This document shows positions 13,701-52,141 of a DNA stretch of 64,000 nucleotides, piece after piece. The DNA is from Acanthochromis polyacanthus. Taxonomy: Eukaryota > Chordata > Actinopteri > Pomacentridae. Made by a program: the position numbers and the translations under genes. The first letter of the stretch is position 1; every line of letters begins with the position of its first letter. The notes under the pieces are model-generated. The model did no database searches and was not told the origin of the DNA. It was given only the letters and a program-made list of their open reading frames with translations. The stretch covers positions 25,885,757-25,949,756 of the forward strand of contig NC_067132.1 of the NCBI RefSeq assembly GCF_021347895.1, in the 5' to 3' direction.

Positions 13701-14326
13701 ATGAGAAAACCCAGATTTTAAAAAGGAAACTCCTAATTAAAGTATATTTAGTATACTTCCAAATGCATGCTTGACTAATGCACAACCCTACATTATTAGT
13801 GCAGGAATACTAATACTGAATGCAATATAATTTTGTGTACATATAGCTGAATTTGAGCAGTATCAGTATTTTATGCTCACGAAATCATCTATGCAATATT
13901 GTTTTGTAATATATTTTTCTACTCAACCAATTTTTCTACACATAAAGGGATTATTTTCTACATTCACATAATTGTCCATTTTCAGAATTTCTACAGATTC
14001 ATGCACAAATCTACACACTATCAATACTGCTTATGTAAATTTCTTGTTTTTTATAAAAAAATTTTTACATCCCCACATTTTCACACTATATCACCGTAAC
14101 ACTGGTAATGTCTTAGCTTAGCATGCTATATGAAGACACTATCAAGTTGCACTTAAGTACATAACCCTTACTAGCACTGTTCACTTAAAATATATTTGAT
14201 TCCAGTTCTAGAGGATACATTAATATTTAGATATTTGTATTTTTTGTACAGTTATTCAGCTAACAATGTATCTGTGTTGCTTCACAGATGGAGGTAGAGC
14301 ACATAAAGAAGAGCCTGTCCAAATGA
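4762..14326 (+). CDS. sh3kbp1: SH3 domain-containing kinase-binding protein 1 (CIN85), 3' part
   Basis: CIN85 is a cytoplasmic adaptor that links Cbl ubiquitin ligases to endophilins and controls receptor endocytosis and actin. Coding exons are 4762-4831, 6481-6575, 6673-6768, 6862-6913, 7006-7077, 10017-10152, 10252-10322, 10435-10541, 11698-11835, 13264-13475, 13557-13620 and 14288-14326. All join in phase to 383 residues plus stop TGA. Residues about 28-82 are the third SH3 domain, with [26 protein letters not shown] and [12 protein letters not shown] proline-rich linker follows ([16 protein letters not shown]), then the family hallmark [16 protein letters not shown]. Residues about 328-383 form the C-terminal coiled coil, ending LDEEKKIRL and [12 protein letters not shown]. 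The wording of these blocks identifies sh3kbp1 rather than its paralogue cd2ap. The gene is incomplete at its 5' end because SH3-A and SH3-B lie outside the window. The donor after 10152 (gttagt) is weak and was chosen because it is the one that keeps phase. Confidence 0.93.
5917..6435. repeat. Dispersed teleost repeat (CCATAGACTGTATATA type)
   Basis: The stretch starts with ATCCATAGACTGTATATATA and GGACGTAGCATCTGGCTCC. It continues through GGCGGAGCCAGGGGGCGTGG and ends near ACCAACGGGTGACGTCACGG. I recognise these phrases as a common dispersed repeat of fish genomes; the class is uncertain and only one terminus is obvious. It ends only about 45 bp before the acceptor of the SH3-C exon at 6481. 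Confidence 0.6.
7078..10016 (+). other. sh3kbp1: sh3kbp1 intron between the SH3-C tail and proline-rich exons
   Basis: This 2.9-kb intron has no recognised exon. It contains a degenerate tandem repeat of about 180-bp units (about 8860-9560). The remainder is plain AT-rich sequence. Confidence 0.75.
8860..9560 (+). repeat. Degenerate ~180-bp tandem repeat in sh3kbp1 intron
   Basis: A unit containing AGGGACCTTTAA followed by TTTTGTATATTCGTGTACAT, then GAAAGATCA, TTTCAGTTACAGGAAAA and TTGCTTTAAAGA, recurs with anchors near 9000, 9181, 9376 and 9545. The spacings are about 180, 195 and 170 bp. A more diverged unit may lie near 8690. Confidence 0.6.
11270..11390. repeat. Dispersed fish repeat (GCTAAGCTAACAG type), copy 1
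   Basis: The stretch contains TTAGCTGTTTCCGCTTGTTTC and TTTACGCTAAGCTAACAGTTT. It is shared in diverged form with 16609-16760 and 17040-17130. I know this phrase as a frequent short interspersed element in teleost introns and UTRs. Confidence 0.5.
12225..13167 (+). pseudogene. Tc1/mariner transposon with decayed transposase
   Basis: The left end (TACTGCCTGGCCAAAAACAA, target TA at 12223) and right end (TTGTTTTTGGCCGGGCAGTG, then TA at 13168) are inverted repeats of the Tc1 type, giving a relic of about 940 bp. Inside is a broken transposase. The stretch 12670-12939 contains [38 protein letters not shown] and [11 protein letters not shown], the C-terminal catalytic half with the second Asp of the DDE triad. 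The upstream part around 12400-12480 is recognisable but frame-shifted and interrupted by stops. It lies in a sh3kbp1 intron, in the same orientation as the gene. Confidence 0.88.
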
Positions 14327-14479
14327 AGCATCCTTACTGTCATACTCTGATCACCACATCGGAGGCCATCATTTTAAAAACATTCTTACTGTTGGCCGAG
14401 ACACTTCAGCCAAAACAAAAGTTTGTGCCAAATGATCGTCACGATCAGCAACAGTTCAGCACCATGGAGTCAGCCACCT

Positions 14480-14504
14480 CCCCCCCCCCCCCCCCCCCCC
14501 CCCC
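14480..14504 (+). repeat. Poly-C homopolymer (C25)
   Basis: An uninterrupted run of about 25 C residues lies 150 bp after the sh3kbp1 stop codon. Runs of this kind are unstable and hard to sequence, so the true length may differ. Confidence 0.9.
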
Positions 14505-14799
14505 GACGCCGCCTTATCCTGTGTTTACGTCTTTATTTTTTCTTCTAAAGAAGCTTCTCTCTTCAGTTTACTGCTTTCTTTTTCGGAGCTTGCTATGCCA
14601 CTGGTACTGACTGACCGCGGCCCGTCGCTGTGTGTTGCCACGGTTTCAGAACGATGACACGGAGCCAAGGCTGCAGCGGGCGACCTCATCACTGGTACTT
14701 TATGTTTCTGAGTGTGAAGGAAACTTTGACTTCCGTAGCCCGGTCGGTTCAGACGACCTCTGTGCTGTTCTGCGTCCACTCTGCGGCCTTCACCTCTTA

Positions 14800-14840
<41 letters not shown>
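14800..14840 (+). repeat. (TG)n microsatellite
   Basis: About 19 nearly perfect TG units in the probable 3'UTR of sh3kbp1. The antisense open frame rich in HT repeats here is a product of this run. Confidence 0.95.
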
Positions 14841-14841
<1 letters not shown>

Positions 14842-16608
14842 TGTTTGTTTTCCATCCATGTGGGGACTGTAGGTGTAGATGTTGAAAATAGGGACATTTT
14901 AACATATTAGCTGCATTAACGCTGCAGGAACTTTCCCAGGAACTAATGCTTTGTTCAGACAGCAAATCAGAGGCATCAGCAACTACGTAGCTGCGCTGGT
15001 GATGCATTAGGTTCCTTCCAGCAGGAAGTGTTGCCAGCAGACCTTTTTTTGGTGTCTGTCTACAGACTTTTGTCCACAGCAGTCAGCTAGTAGCAGCACT
15101 GATTCTGCTCAACATATTCATCACTTTTGATGTGAGTTTCATGTTTCAAGACATAAAGTGGCCAAACATCCGTACTTAGACACATCTGTAGAAATCGGAT
15201 TGGAATCAAATTTGAAGTCACCTCAAAGTGTAAATAACTTGGATCTGGTACAGGATGTCAGGTTTTTTTTTTACGTTGCTTTGACTTTCTAAAATCAGCT
15301 TGCTGAAAAACGAGATGCGAGAACCTGGTTTCCACTGTAGGAATCAGTGTCTCAACAAAGATCCCAAGAGATAGTTTTTCTCACCAAAAAGTCCATACTT
15401 CAACGGGTAGTCATCTCAACAGTATTTGGGAACTTTCAGGTCAGAATTTTATTTTCCACAATTTTTAAATAGCCACTGTTAAAAACCTGCAACTGCAAAC
15501 AAGTCAATCCTAGTATTTGTTCTCTATGCTTCAACACATTGTGGAGCTGTGGATAAAAATTCTGACAGCAGGACAAATGTCAGAGTCCAGGCTTTAAGCA
15601 CTTTTTTGTGTTGTCATGCTCAAAAAATTACATAGGAAACATTTTGTGCTTTTTTTAATTTGTCCAGTCTTTATGGAACTGTAGTGGAAACAAAAGAGGT
15701 GAAGGAAACTTTAGTTTCTTGGAAAGTTCTTGGACATTGCGGTATAAATGCGGCTGTAGTTGTTGTATTAGCTGGATCCTGGCTTCTTCAGCAGGATTAG
15801 AGGGGACATATCATGCACATTTCTGGGTCTATATTAATATTATGGGCTCTACTTGCACAACTGTGTTATTTATCTGAGATTTGCCCTTTCAGCTCCTGTC
15901 ATCAAGAGCCTCTTCCCAATGAGCACACTCGGTTCTGACAAAAACAGTAACAGTCTGATTGCAATTCTTTTCTTTGTTTTTTTTTTTTTTTTTTAGTTTT
16001 TGCTGAAGATGTCAACGTCTTAACTACATTTTTACGTGTTGAAGCTTGAAAAGTTAGTTGACGACACTAACAACCCACTAAGCAACAAATGCTACAGAAT
16101 CTGTGGCTGTTTGTGGGCTTTTGTGAAAAATCTGATGTCACTTTTATGAGGAAATGGACATAACATTGCAAATGAACTGTTGCAGGGAGAATTTTCGTAC
16201 ACATTCCCTTCAAGTTTTGTAAATTTTATCATGTATAATGAAGTAACAGTATACATATGACGGTAAATCACAAACAGCATGATATGTCTCCTTCAAAATT
16301 AGGATTCGGTCTTAGGGTAAAGATTACAATCGAAACTCCAACTGTGCTCAATGTTTCTAAGGTACACTGCAGGCGGGTGATTCTGAAGCATCAGCCATTT
16401 TCAGAAGCACTAGTACTGGAATGTACAGTTTTTCGCTAACCTTAAACATGGCTTTTTATTGTTTGAATCTACAGTCAGATATCACACCTCTGGGAGGGTT
16501 AAACTGGCAAGCACATAGGAATTTTCTGTAACAGCATAATGAAAAAACATTGTTGACATGATGAGTACTGACACTTAAGGTGCTACTTAAAGAAGTGGAC
16601 GTACATCT

Positions 16609-17130
16609 GGGGAAAAACATGTCTGCAGGTGCTTAGCTTAGCTTAACATAAAGACTGCTGCTGTGTGCAATAGCAACAAATTCACAGGATACCTTGTTTG
16701 TTTCTCTATAAGGTGTAAAATTTACAATTTGGGGTTTTGCAACAATACTTTAGCACATAACCCCTGTGCAGATTATACAAATAAGGTATACTGTGAGGTC
16801 TGAAAGTTATGTAAACACAGAGAAAGCACAGAAAATCTGATAAACATGACCGATTATCAGATAATTATGAGATCTGTGCCTGTTTTGAATCATATGATGA
16901 TTCATAGGCAAGTTCTAAAGGGTTCTAATTCTTGCCCTATTTGCATATTGGACATTTTATAATATTTGCTAGGTCTCTTATCTTTTATCAAAAATGATGA
17001 AATAGATTATATTTTTCTTTTGTGAATGACAGTCGCTTGTTACTTTTGGACACAGCCAGGCTACCTGTTTCCCTCAGTTTCCAGTCTTTATGCTAAGCTA
17101 AGCTAACTATCTCCAGGCTCCCAGCTTCAC
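16609..17130. repeat. Dispersed fish repeat (AGCTTAGCATAAAGACTGG type), copies 2 and 3
   Basis: The first copy (about 16609-16760) has GCTTAGCTTAGCTTAACATA then AAGACTG. The second (about 17040-17130) is in the opposite orientation, with GACACAGCCAGGCTACCTGT and CAGTCTTTATGCTAAGCTAA. They are diverged copies of the same element as at 11270. Confidence 0.5.
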
Positions 17131-17772
17131 TTTTCCTGTTCAAACATGAGATCTTCTCACGTAATTCTCATCATGGATGCAAAAATAGCACATTTCCATA
17201 AATGGCAAGTTATTTCTTTAACAAAACAGAAAACTACCCAGTGATATGTGACTGAAGAAAAGTATTCGCCATTGCACAGACACACTTGTATGATGTTTAT
17301 CAAGTCAATGCCTTCTGTACAACAACCTCATTATTCTTTGTTTGCTTTTGCACTTTTGCTCCATGACTCCGTAAAGCTAACCAAGCTGTTGTGCTGGCCG
17401 CATCACAACCCTAAAACTCAAACCATCGTCCACGTACAGGTGATTACGGACAGGGCTCGAGGAATGTAGTCAATGAAAGGTCCTCACAGGTAAAAAGAAA
17501 GATTAAAATGTGTGTGTGCATGTGAGTGTATGTGTGGCAGCATGTACGGCTGTTTGCCTCCCTTCCTTATATGTGCACAGAATCTATGGCAACCCGTCAC
17601 TGTGGCCTTCCTGTTTTTGATTCCAGATCTTTGTTTTCGTTTCTTTTCTTTTCTTGCTGTCTTTCGTATGACAACGAGGAAACTGCTACAACTGAGGCTA
17701 CAAGTTGTTTTCTTGACTTGGTCCTTTCTCTCCAGGATAGTGATAAATATATATACTTTTATATTTCAGTGT

Positions 17773-17778
17773 AATAAA
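17773..17778 (+). terminator. sh3kbp1: Candidate polyadenylation signal of sh3kbp1
   Basis: AATAAA followed within 30 bases by a GT-rich stretch (TGTACTGTATGTGTATGC). It is the first canonical hexamer I found downstream of the stop codon. An ATTAAA at about 17502 with a stronger TG-rich element is an alternative. Confidence 0.45.
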
Positions 17779-17790
17779 GATGCTATTATG

Positions 17791-20700
17791 TACTGTATGT
17801 GTATGCTCCTGTGTGATTGAGATCGCTCAAAATCTTAGTGAACAAGAAGAAAAGTTCTAATCTGCCCATATAATTTGATAAACTTCAAATCTGTTCAGAA
17901 TTTGCACCCACCATGGTATAATATAACGTATGATTGGTCCTGAATATGACTTTGAAAAGGACCTTAATTGATTTTGACTCCTGTTTTGAAAATTGCTTAA
18001 GTATTTTCTGTGCTAAGTAATTATCATCACACTTTATTTGCCTTTGTTCCCCCACTTCAGTTAGACCAAACGCATATTTAAGCAGATTCATGTCCATCAA
18101 CCAAGTTAAAACCACTAATTTAAAAACAGAAGCTGGAGAGTCAACCATAATTAAGGTGACAAGATTTTGACATCAAATTATATATATATATATATATATT
18201 TTTTTTTTTTATTTATTTATTTTTTTTTAAAGTTAATGTTTTCAAACTTCTTGTTCTACTGCAACTTTGATGATGCTAACTAGCTAACATTAGCTAGCCA
18301 ATGCTGCTAACGGCTACCTGCCGGCAAGTTCGCGAACGTCAGCTCCTATATTATGCAGGCTAACTGGGCAAACGATGGTAGAGTATCAAGTTTATTCACT
18401 TTTTAACTGACTATGTTCATGTCCATTCATTTTAGTGATATTTCTCTTTAAAGGTTGTCCTAGCTAATTACCATAAGGTAAGTTAAGCACTTTTACACAC
18501 CTTAACTTAAAGTGGGTTTGGTGTAGGGCTGAGCGATAAAGCAGGAAGATTTATCGCAACAAAATGTGTCAATTCAGTTATTATTGCTAATCATTACTTT
18601 TAATAATCTGTTTTTTATACAGTCGGGGGAAAATATTTTGAAATTGCCCACCTTCCCTTGAAGTGTAGCACTTTAGCCTATTTTTCAATGCAGTAATGAA
18701 AAGTAAATCCCATGTATACACAAATATGATAAAGAAATGATCTCTACTTAATAAACTTTATTTAAAGAAAGAAAGTAAAACCCAGAGATGATGCACTGGA
18801 CTGAGGTTGAGGATTTCAGGTGGACTGGGGACCACACACTGGCTTGTCTGTACCCTAATGATAATTATTAACCACGCCTGACGGGTGCGTCGGCAGGCGG
18901 TATCTGGCTGGGTAAGTATGTATGTATGTGGCTATGTCCGGTCTGATATCTCTGCAACTGCTGAAGTCAGGATAATCAAACTTGGCACTGAAGATCAGTC
19001 TAAGGTCCCCTGCTCAGTTGTGGAGTTACAGGTCAGCAGATCAAGTAGGAAGGGAGATGCATACGATGATCAAAATTGATACATATTGCACCATTTGTAT
19101 AGGGAGGACAGGGTTTTCGCCAGTAGAGGGCGTGGTTCTGCCCTCTACTGAGGGCTCCTTGAGTTGTCTTTATTTTCAGGAGTAAACAAACACACCACTG
19201 ATAATGAACAGGTTTTAAGAAGAATGTGACCTAATTGAGTGAGTATAATGAATAACAAATACACAAAAATGTTTAAATCTGATTTGTGGCTTTCCCTTAA
19301 AATCATGTCAGCCAGTAAAGGGTAACTTTGGCTTGTCTGTACTTGTCAGAAACGCTGCATACAAGGGGGATCATTTGGATTTGGCATCTGTGCGCACAGA
19401 AGTCCCCATGTCTTTTCTGATTCCTAAGGTTGAATGGATGTGAAAGAAACATGAAGTCACCAAACAGGTTCTGGGAAGACAACATTTAAATGGAGATTAG
19501 TGGAGAGAGAATTCCACCCTTGTTTACTACAGTTGAGATTAATGGCCGACAAGAGGAGTAGTCTTTATTATAAAAGATGTGCACTGGCCTGTACAAAAGT
19601 AAGATTGTCTTGTCTAAAACATGACAGGAAACCACCAACTTTGCCACAAAGCAATCATGGAGTTTATATGTATTAACGGAGAAGTTGTGTAGTAGTTTTA
19701 GTCTTATATCTTAAACTTCATGAGCTTGTGCTACATCAAGATGTTCAAAAACAGGGACGCTGTGTGGCAAGTATTTACCATGGAATGCAAAAACATGATT
19801 ATCTTCCACAGTCAGCTTTCAAGCAGATATTCAACAGATATTTCAACAACATATTAATGAAACTAGCTGCAGAAAAGTGAATAAAAATAAGCTACAATGT
19901 CCAGAGTACCAATCTGCCAGGGGACTTTTGTGTTTTTGTCCTCCCTGTCATTATCTAAACGATGCGCTATCTGATAAAGGTAAAACGGAGCTAAAAGAGA
20001 GTGAATATTGGGTACAAACTTCAAATAAGTGATATGGTTGCTGCATAATTTCTGGCATATAAACAAGCAACTGACAACTTCATCGTATCACGTTGCACAT
20101 TTTGTTTTCTGCGGCCAAAATTCAGTTAAGACAGGATTAAACGGACATTATTATGAGAAATGCGAAGATTATTTGCGGCCTATAGCTTTTGTGGTGCACC
20201 TTGAATGAAGTCTGAATCGTTTTTTTTTTTTGCAGTTTTACCTCATTTGCTTGAGAGAAGCTGCAATGATGAACAGTCTAGTCCTGCTACTGCTCTATCT
20301 GTGAGATTTGGAATATATTTGGAATATAAAAGTAGATAAATTAAGATGAATAACATGACACAATTACTGTAGTATTCCACTTGTTGAGTGTTACATAAAC
20401 ATCACAATAAAGGCAAAGTGGTTCTTCCCTGTTGGTACTCCAGGAAGGACCACTGAGTGTCTGATGAGCCTCAGTCCCTCAGTCTGGGTGTGAAAGATGA
20501 CCTCTGGCAGTCACTGCAGTCCAGTTTTAACACGTGGAACCAGTGCGTAATGGAGCATTCTCATCCATAACGCCGAGAACTTCATTCTCTGCGAGATCAG
20601 TGTGCAAACTGCGAAATGTCCCTTTTACTGGGGCTTTATTTTAAATCTGAAAGCTTTATATTTCGAAATAAGTGACGACTTCTGCTTTTAGAGCGATAAA

Positions 20701-20860
20701 ATCTTGGTTTTGGACAATTACGCATGAGGAAGAGAATAAATCACACCAGCCCTCTGTTTCTTATCTTGCTGTAGACAACATAACTGAGAATAACTTGGCT
20801 GTTGCGCGCAGAGAGTAGGGAAGGGGGCCACAAGGACAGTCAGTTATATATTTAGACATC
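17791..20860. other. Intergenic region between sh3kbp1 and map3k15
   Basis: No exon was recognised. The region holds a (TA)n plus T-rich stretch (18179-18225), a candidate dispersed repeat ending in a 10-bp-stem hairpin (about 18870-19190), and otherwise unremarkable AT-rich sequence. The two same-strand genes are separated by only about 3.5 kb. Confidence 0.6.
18870..19190. repeat. Candidate dispersed repeat with terminal hairpin
   Basis: The phrases CCACGCCTGACGGGTGCGTC, the GTAT-rich run, TGATATCTCTGCAACTGCTG and GGTCCCCTGCTCAGTTGTGG look like a mobile or dispersed element, but I cannot name the family. A perfect 10-bp inverted repeat AGTAGAGGGC / GCCCTCTACT with an 8-base loop lies at 19122-19149. 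Confidence 0.35.
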
Positions 20861-21251
20861 TGCAGACATGGAGATAACATTTCAGACTTGGAGCAGGACC
20901 TGAGCTGATCGGCCAGAATTCGCGCTGAGAGACTTTGGAGCCCTAAAACGTGTTAATTTAACTTCTGGATGCACCAACATGACCTCCTCTCTCTCGGTGA
21001 TCTAGTCGGATCCAGTCTGGGTGAAGCGGGCTTCGTGGTGCGAGATAATCGGCAGATGATGGGAGTTAATGAGGCGGAGATGCGGGAGGACAAACCCAGA
21101 CGCGCTGCTCTCCAGCGACGACAGGTGCGCCACGAGTGAGCGAGAGGAGGACGAGACGGAGGAGCAGCCAGAATAAAGAGGGTGGAGAGGCGGACAGCGA
21201 GCGGAGAGGGAAGGAGATAAATACAGCAGAGACGCTTCCCAGGTTTGCGCT
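20860..21251 (+). promoter_or_regulatory. map3k15: Likely promoter and 5'UTR of map3k15
   Basis: Base composition becomes locally GC- and CpG-richer just before the map3k15 start codon, with purine-rich GAGCGAGAGGAGGACGAGAC. I see no convincing TATA box. The transcription start cannot be placed from sequence alone. The start ATG at 21252 has G at -3 and G at +4, a good initiation context. Confidence 0.4.
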
Positions 21252-49244
<27,993 letters not shown>

Positions 49245-50085
49245 CGGGGGCTGTTGGACTACGACTCTGTTTTGCAGAAAACACGCACACATCCACACAT
49301 TACCAGCCCTGCATGGCCGTCTTTCTTTTCTCTCTCTGTCTCCACGGTGCGTTCTCATGTTCTAGTCTGTGTGTTGTATGAACAGGACTGACTGAATCCA
49401 TACAGAGTCCGACTTATCCAGACCAAAGCGCTTCAGTGCAGGCACTACTGTATGTATCTTCATGTGCATTTTAGTGTTTACGTGTGCCTCAGTGTATTCG
49501 TGCCTGACAATTTCTAAAGAGAAACTTGTCCAATCAAATATGGAAACGTTTTGAAGTCGTCTCCCACTGTTTCGTCGTGCTGTTAAACGATGCTGCACAA
49601 CTGAAAAGTGACTCTATGGTTTGATCCTCACATACAGTTTAGGTTTTTACATTGGGAAAAAGTATCTATAAGTCTATAAAACACACTCCTGCTGGTCTAA
49701 TCTTGGTGTTTGCTGTATAATCAAATGCTTGTCAAAACAGATTCCTGCATGACTGGAAAGTTGGTGATCCCCGTGATATAAAGACTTATCTATTGTACCT
49801 GTTAGTCTTTATTATTTTAAGCTGACTTTCCTTTGAAGACAGGAAACCCCATGAGTCACAGATTTCCTGATTAAAATGTTTTAGGTATTAATATTCCAGC
49901 ACGTAGACACATGCCATTGACCCATCATCCCCGCCTTTATATTTGTACTCATGTAATTTATTGGTTGTATCTTTTCTCTTCTGTGTATCTGTATTTATTA
50001 GTTGTTGTTTTTTTAATTCCAACTATCATAAATTGTTTAATGTGCTTTACAGCTGCAATAAAACTGGAAATAATTCAACTGTTGA
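49245..50085 (+). other. map3k15: 3'UTR of map3k15
   Basis: About 840 bp follow the TGA at 49242-49244 up to the poly(A) signal at 50057. No repeat or competing exon is recognised. Confidence 0.7.
50057..50062 (+). terminator. map3k15: Polyadenylation signal of map3k15
   Basis: AATAAA in the context CTGCAATAAAACTGG, followed by a T- and G-containing stretch (GTTGACCAGTTTGCTTTG). It is the first canonical hexamer I found after the stop codon. Confidence 0.7.
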
Positions 50086-51539
50086 CCAGTTTGCTTTGAC
50101 CTCTTAGTTTCTGATATTTGCATCCATTGTGCAGGCTGTTGGAAGATGAGATATAAGTTTTTCACACTGCACAATCTTTTTTCTGTTTTCTACCTCATGT
50201 ATAGTTGCACCCATAAGAACCCACGGTGACACCAGTGTCACAAACACTTTGAGTGCCAAAGTCTCTTCCTGTAAAGTTTTATGTCTGACCTTAACTCATT
50301 AAGTCATTTAAGGCAAAATGGGTCTGGGTTCTTATGGGTTAAATAGACACTTCTGCTTTTTGCGATTTTCGTTTTTCAGCTTTTTTAAACCAATCTGTAG
50401 ACCAGTGAAAAGACAGATTGCATTGCACTGACGGTACACACAAACCCTTATTTAATGCTCTTCTTTGGCAGTCTCCGTAACGGCTGCCTACGTGCTTTAG
50501 GACCCACTCTGCATTCCTTTCTTATTTGCCGTAAGCACTACGCAGAGATGAAACCTGATTACCTGCCTACGTCTGGGATTAACGATGCTCTGTTAGCTTT
50601 TCCGACCACAGCTTTTGATTTAATGACTTTCTTTACATCATACTAGGTGCAGGCTGTGGGCACATCTGACTTTCGGTGGAAATAAACTGAGTTCAAACAG
50701 TTAGCCTAAAAATAGTACATTCCAGTACTGCAACAATAAAACTGGGGCATAGGTCTTTGCAATGTCTTTGAAAGAAAGCATATGAGCTGCTGAGGTGAGT
50801 TTTTTTTTTTCTTCCCCTCTGATATAATTTTTGATTAAAAGGCCAATCCATGGTTTCCTGGTCAGAAAATAATATATGCAAATTGTCAGTAAACTCTAAA
50901 TTTAGAAGTCCTTAGAGGCTCAGTCTGCAACCATCTATGGATCTAGAAGCCATTACCATGCCTCGCTAGCTCTGTGAGGCTGCGTGCTTTTAGCTAACTG
51001 AGGTTTAAGCTAACTCTAACACACCACTTACAATGTTTTGCAAGCACATTTGTGCCTTCTTCAAACTTTTAGCATGTTTGCATGCTAACATTTGCCATAT
51101 GTCAGCCAAGTCCAAGTGACGCTGATAGGAACGTTGTGTTTTGTATTATATCGTAAAACAGGCTCTGGGTTGGCGTTAAACAAGGAGAAAATCCTCAGGG
51201 CATGTAGCTGTCATGAGACCGCAGATGGAAAAATGGAAGGCAAAGTGCCAATAACAGTCTTGTAGCTTCAGTTTAATCCAAACACAAGTTGGTCAAGGTT
51301 GGCCATGAGTGGCAAACTTCCAGAAGCACTTGGGTAATAATGAGAAATTTGACACTACTGGCAGACATGTTCACCAGTGGGTTACATCACAGTTTTCCAG
51401 AAGTGCTTGACTTCTAGTAGCCTTCTGGTGACAAGTTTGACCCTACAAGCAAAAATGTCACTTTCTCTTTGGCTTAGAAAACATTTCTTGTTTTCCAGGT
51501 TTCAAGCAGACTGTTGGAGTTAAACTTTGTCATTGTCAT

Positions 51540-51790
51540 ATTTTTATATGCAAATGGGTCACATCTAGAGGGTCATGGGTTTGAATCTCATGGTGGTTGG
51601 TATTCCCTACACCTGGGTTGGTTTCTCCTGATCGCTAAAGACATTAATTGTAGGTTAATTGGTGATTCCAAATTGACCAGAGGTGTGATTGTGAGCATGA
51701 ATGGTTGCTTGTCTCTCTGGGATAGGCTCCAACCCCCTGTGGGACTCTAGGATAAAGTACTTTTGGCAAGTGGATGAAGTTTTCCACAAA
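51540..51790 (+). repeat. Diverged teleost retroposon copy
   Basis: GGTTTGAATCTCATGGTGGT, CTAAAGACATTAATTGTAGG and GGGATAGGCTCCAACCCCCT are decayed versions of the landmarks seen in reverse at 43480-43795. Confidence 0.65.
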
Positions 51791-51844
51791 GTTAGACAGA
51801 CGTCCTTTGCAAGTTTGCTACAGATCTAACATGAAAACAAAATC

Positions 51845-52141
51845 TTGTGCAGTTTTAGTAATGGAGAACCTGTTGTCAACATAGAGAAGAAGTTGCCTAC
51901 CAGGTTCCAAACCAAAAACATGGCTGACCGAAGAGGTTTTGGGCCTTTTCACATGTGGCTCATGTCACTGTTGTTAAGGTATCATTCAGAGGCTTTTAGT
52001 GACTTCAGGGAGAACACAAGAGAAGACAATGACTTCACCAACTGTTACTCTGAGTTTGTGTATCACCTGCTTGTGGATTCGACTATGTGGGTGGACAAGG
52101 AGGTGCGAAAGAGCAACCGATCATCCTTAAGTGATGAATGA
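51845..52141 (+). CDS. Unidentified open frame, possibly an old retrocopy fragment
   Basis: The frame is open for about 98 codons ending TGA at 52139-52141. It opens without a canonical ATG: the first in-frame codon after the upstream stop region is TTG, and the first ATG encodes the MADRRGFGPFHMWLM segment. The peptide has a balanced, protein-like composition, with YSEFVYHLLVDSTMWVDKEV near its end, unlike the low-complexity frames around it. An AATAAA lies about 115 bp after the stop (CAATGCCAATAAACTAG). I do not recognise the family. A processed-pseudogene fragment or a single exon of a missing gene would both fit. Confidence 0.3.
   Translation: MCSFSNGEPVVNIEKKLPTRFQTKNMADRRGFGPFHMWLMSLLLRYHSEAFSDFRENTREDNDFTNCYSEFVYHLLVDSTMWVDKEVRKSNRSSLSDE

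Larger units (their letters stand above)
14327..17790 (+). other. sh3kbp1: Likely 3'UTR of sh3kbp1
   Basis: This non-coding stretch after the sh3kbp1 stop has no competing exon. It contains a C25 homopolymer (14480-14504), a (TG)n run (about 14802-14839), two copies of the GCTAAGCTAAC-type dispersed repeat, and candidate poly(A) signals at about 17502 (ATTAAA, followed by TG-rich sequence) and 17773 (AATAAA). The 3' end is inferred and transcript data could move it. Confidence 0.5.

Noticed and set aside
14525..15007. 160-codon - strand open frame with an HT repeat
   Set aside because: It runs through the (TG)n microsatellite and the sh3kbp1 3'UTR. The repeat is what keeps it open, and no domain is recognisable.
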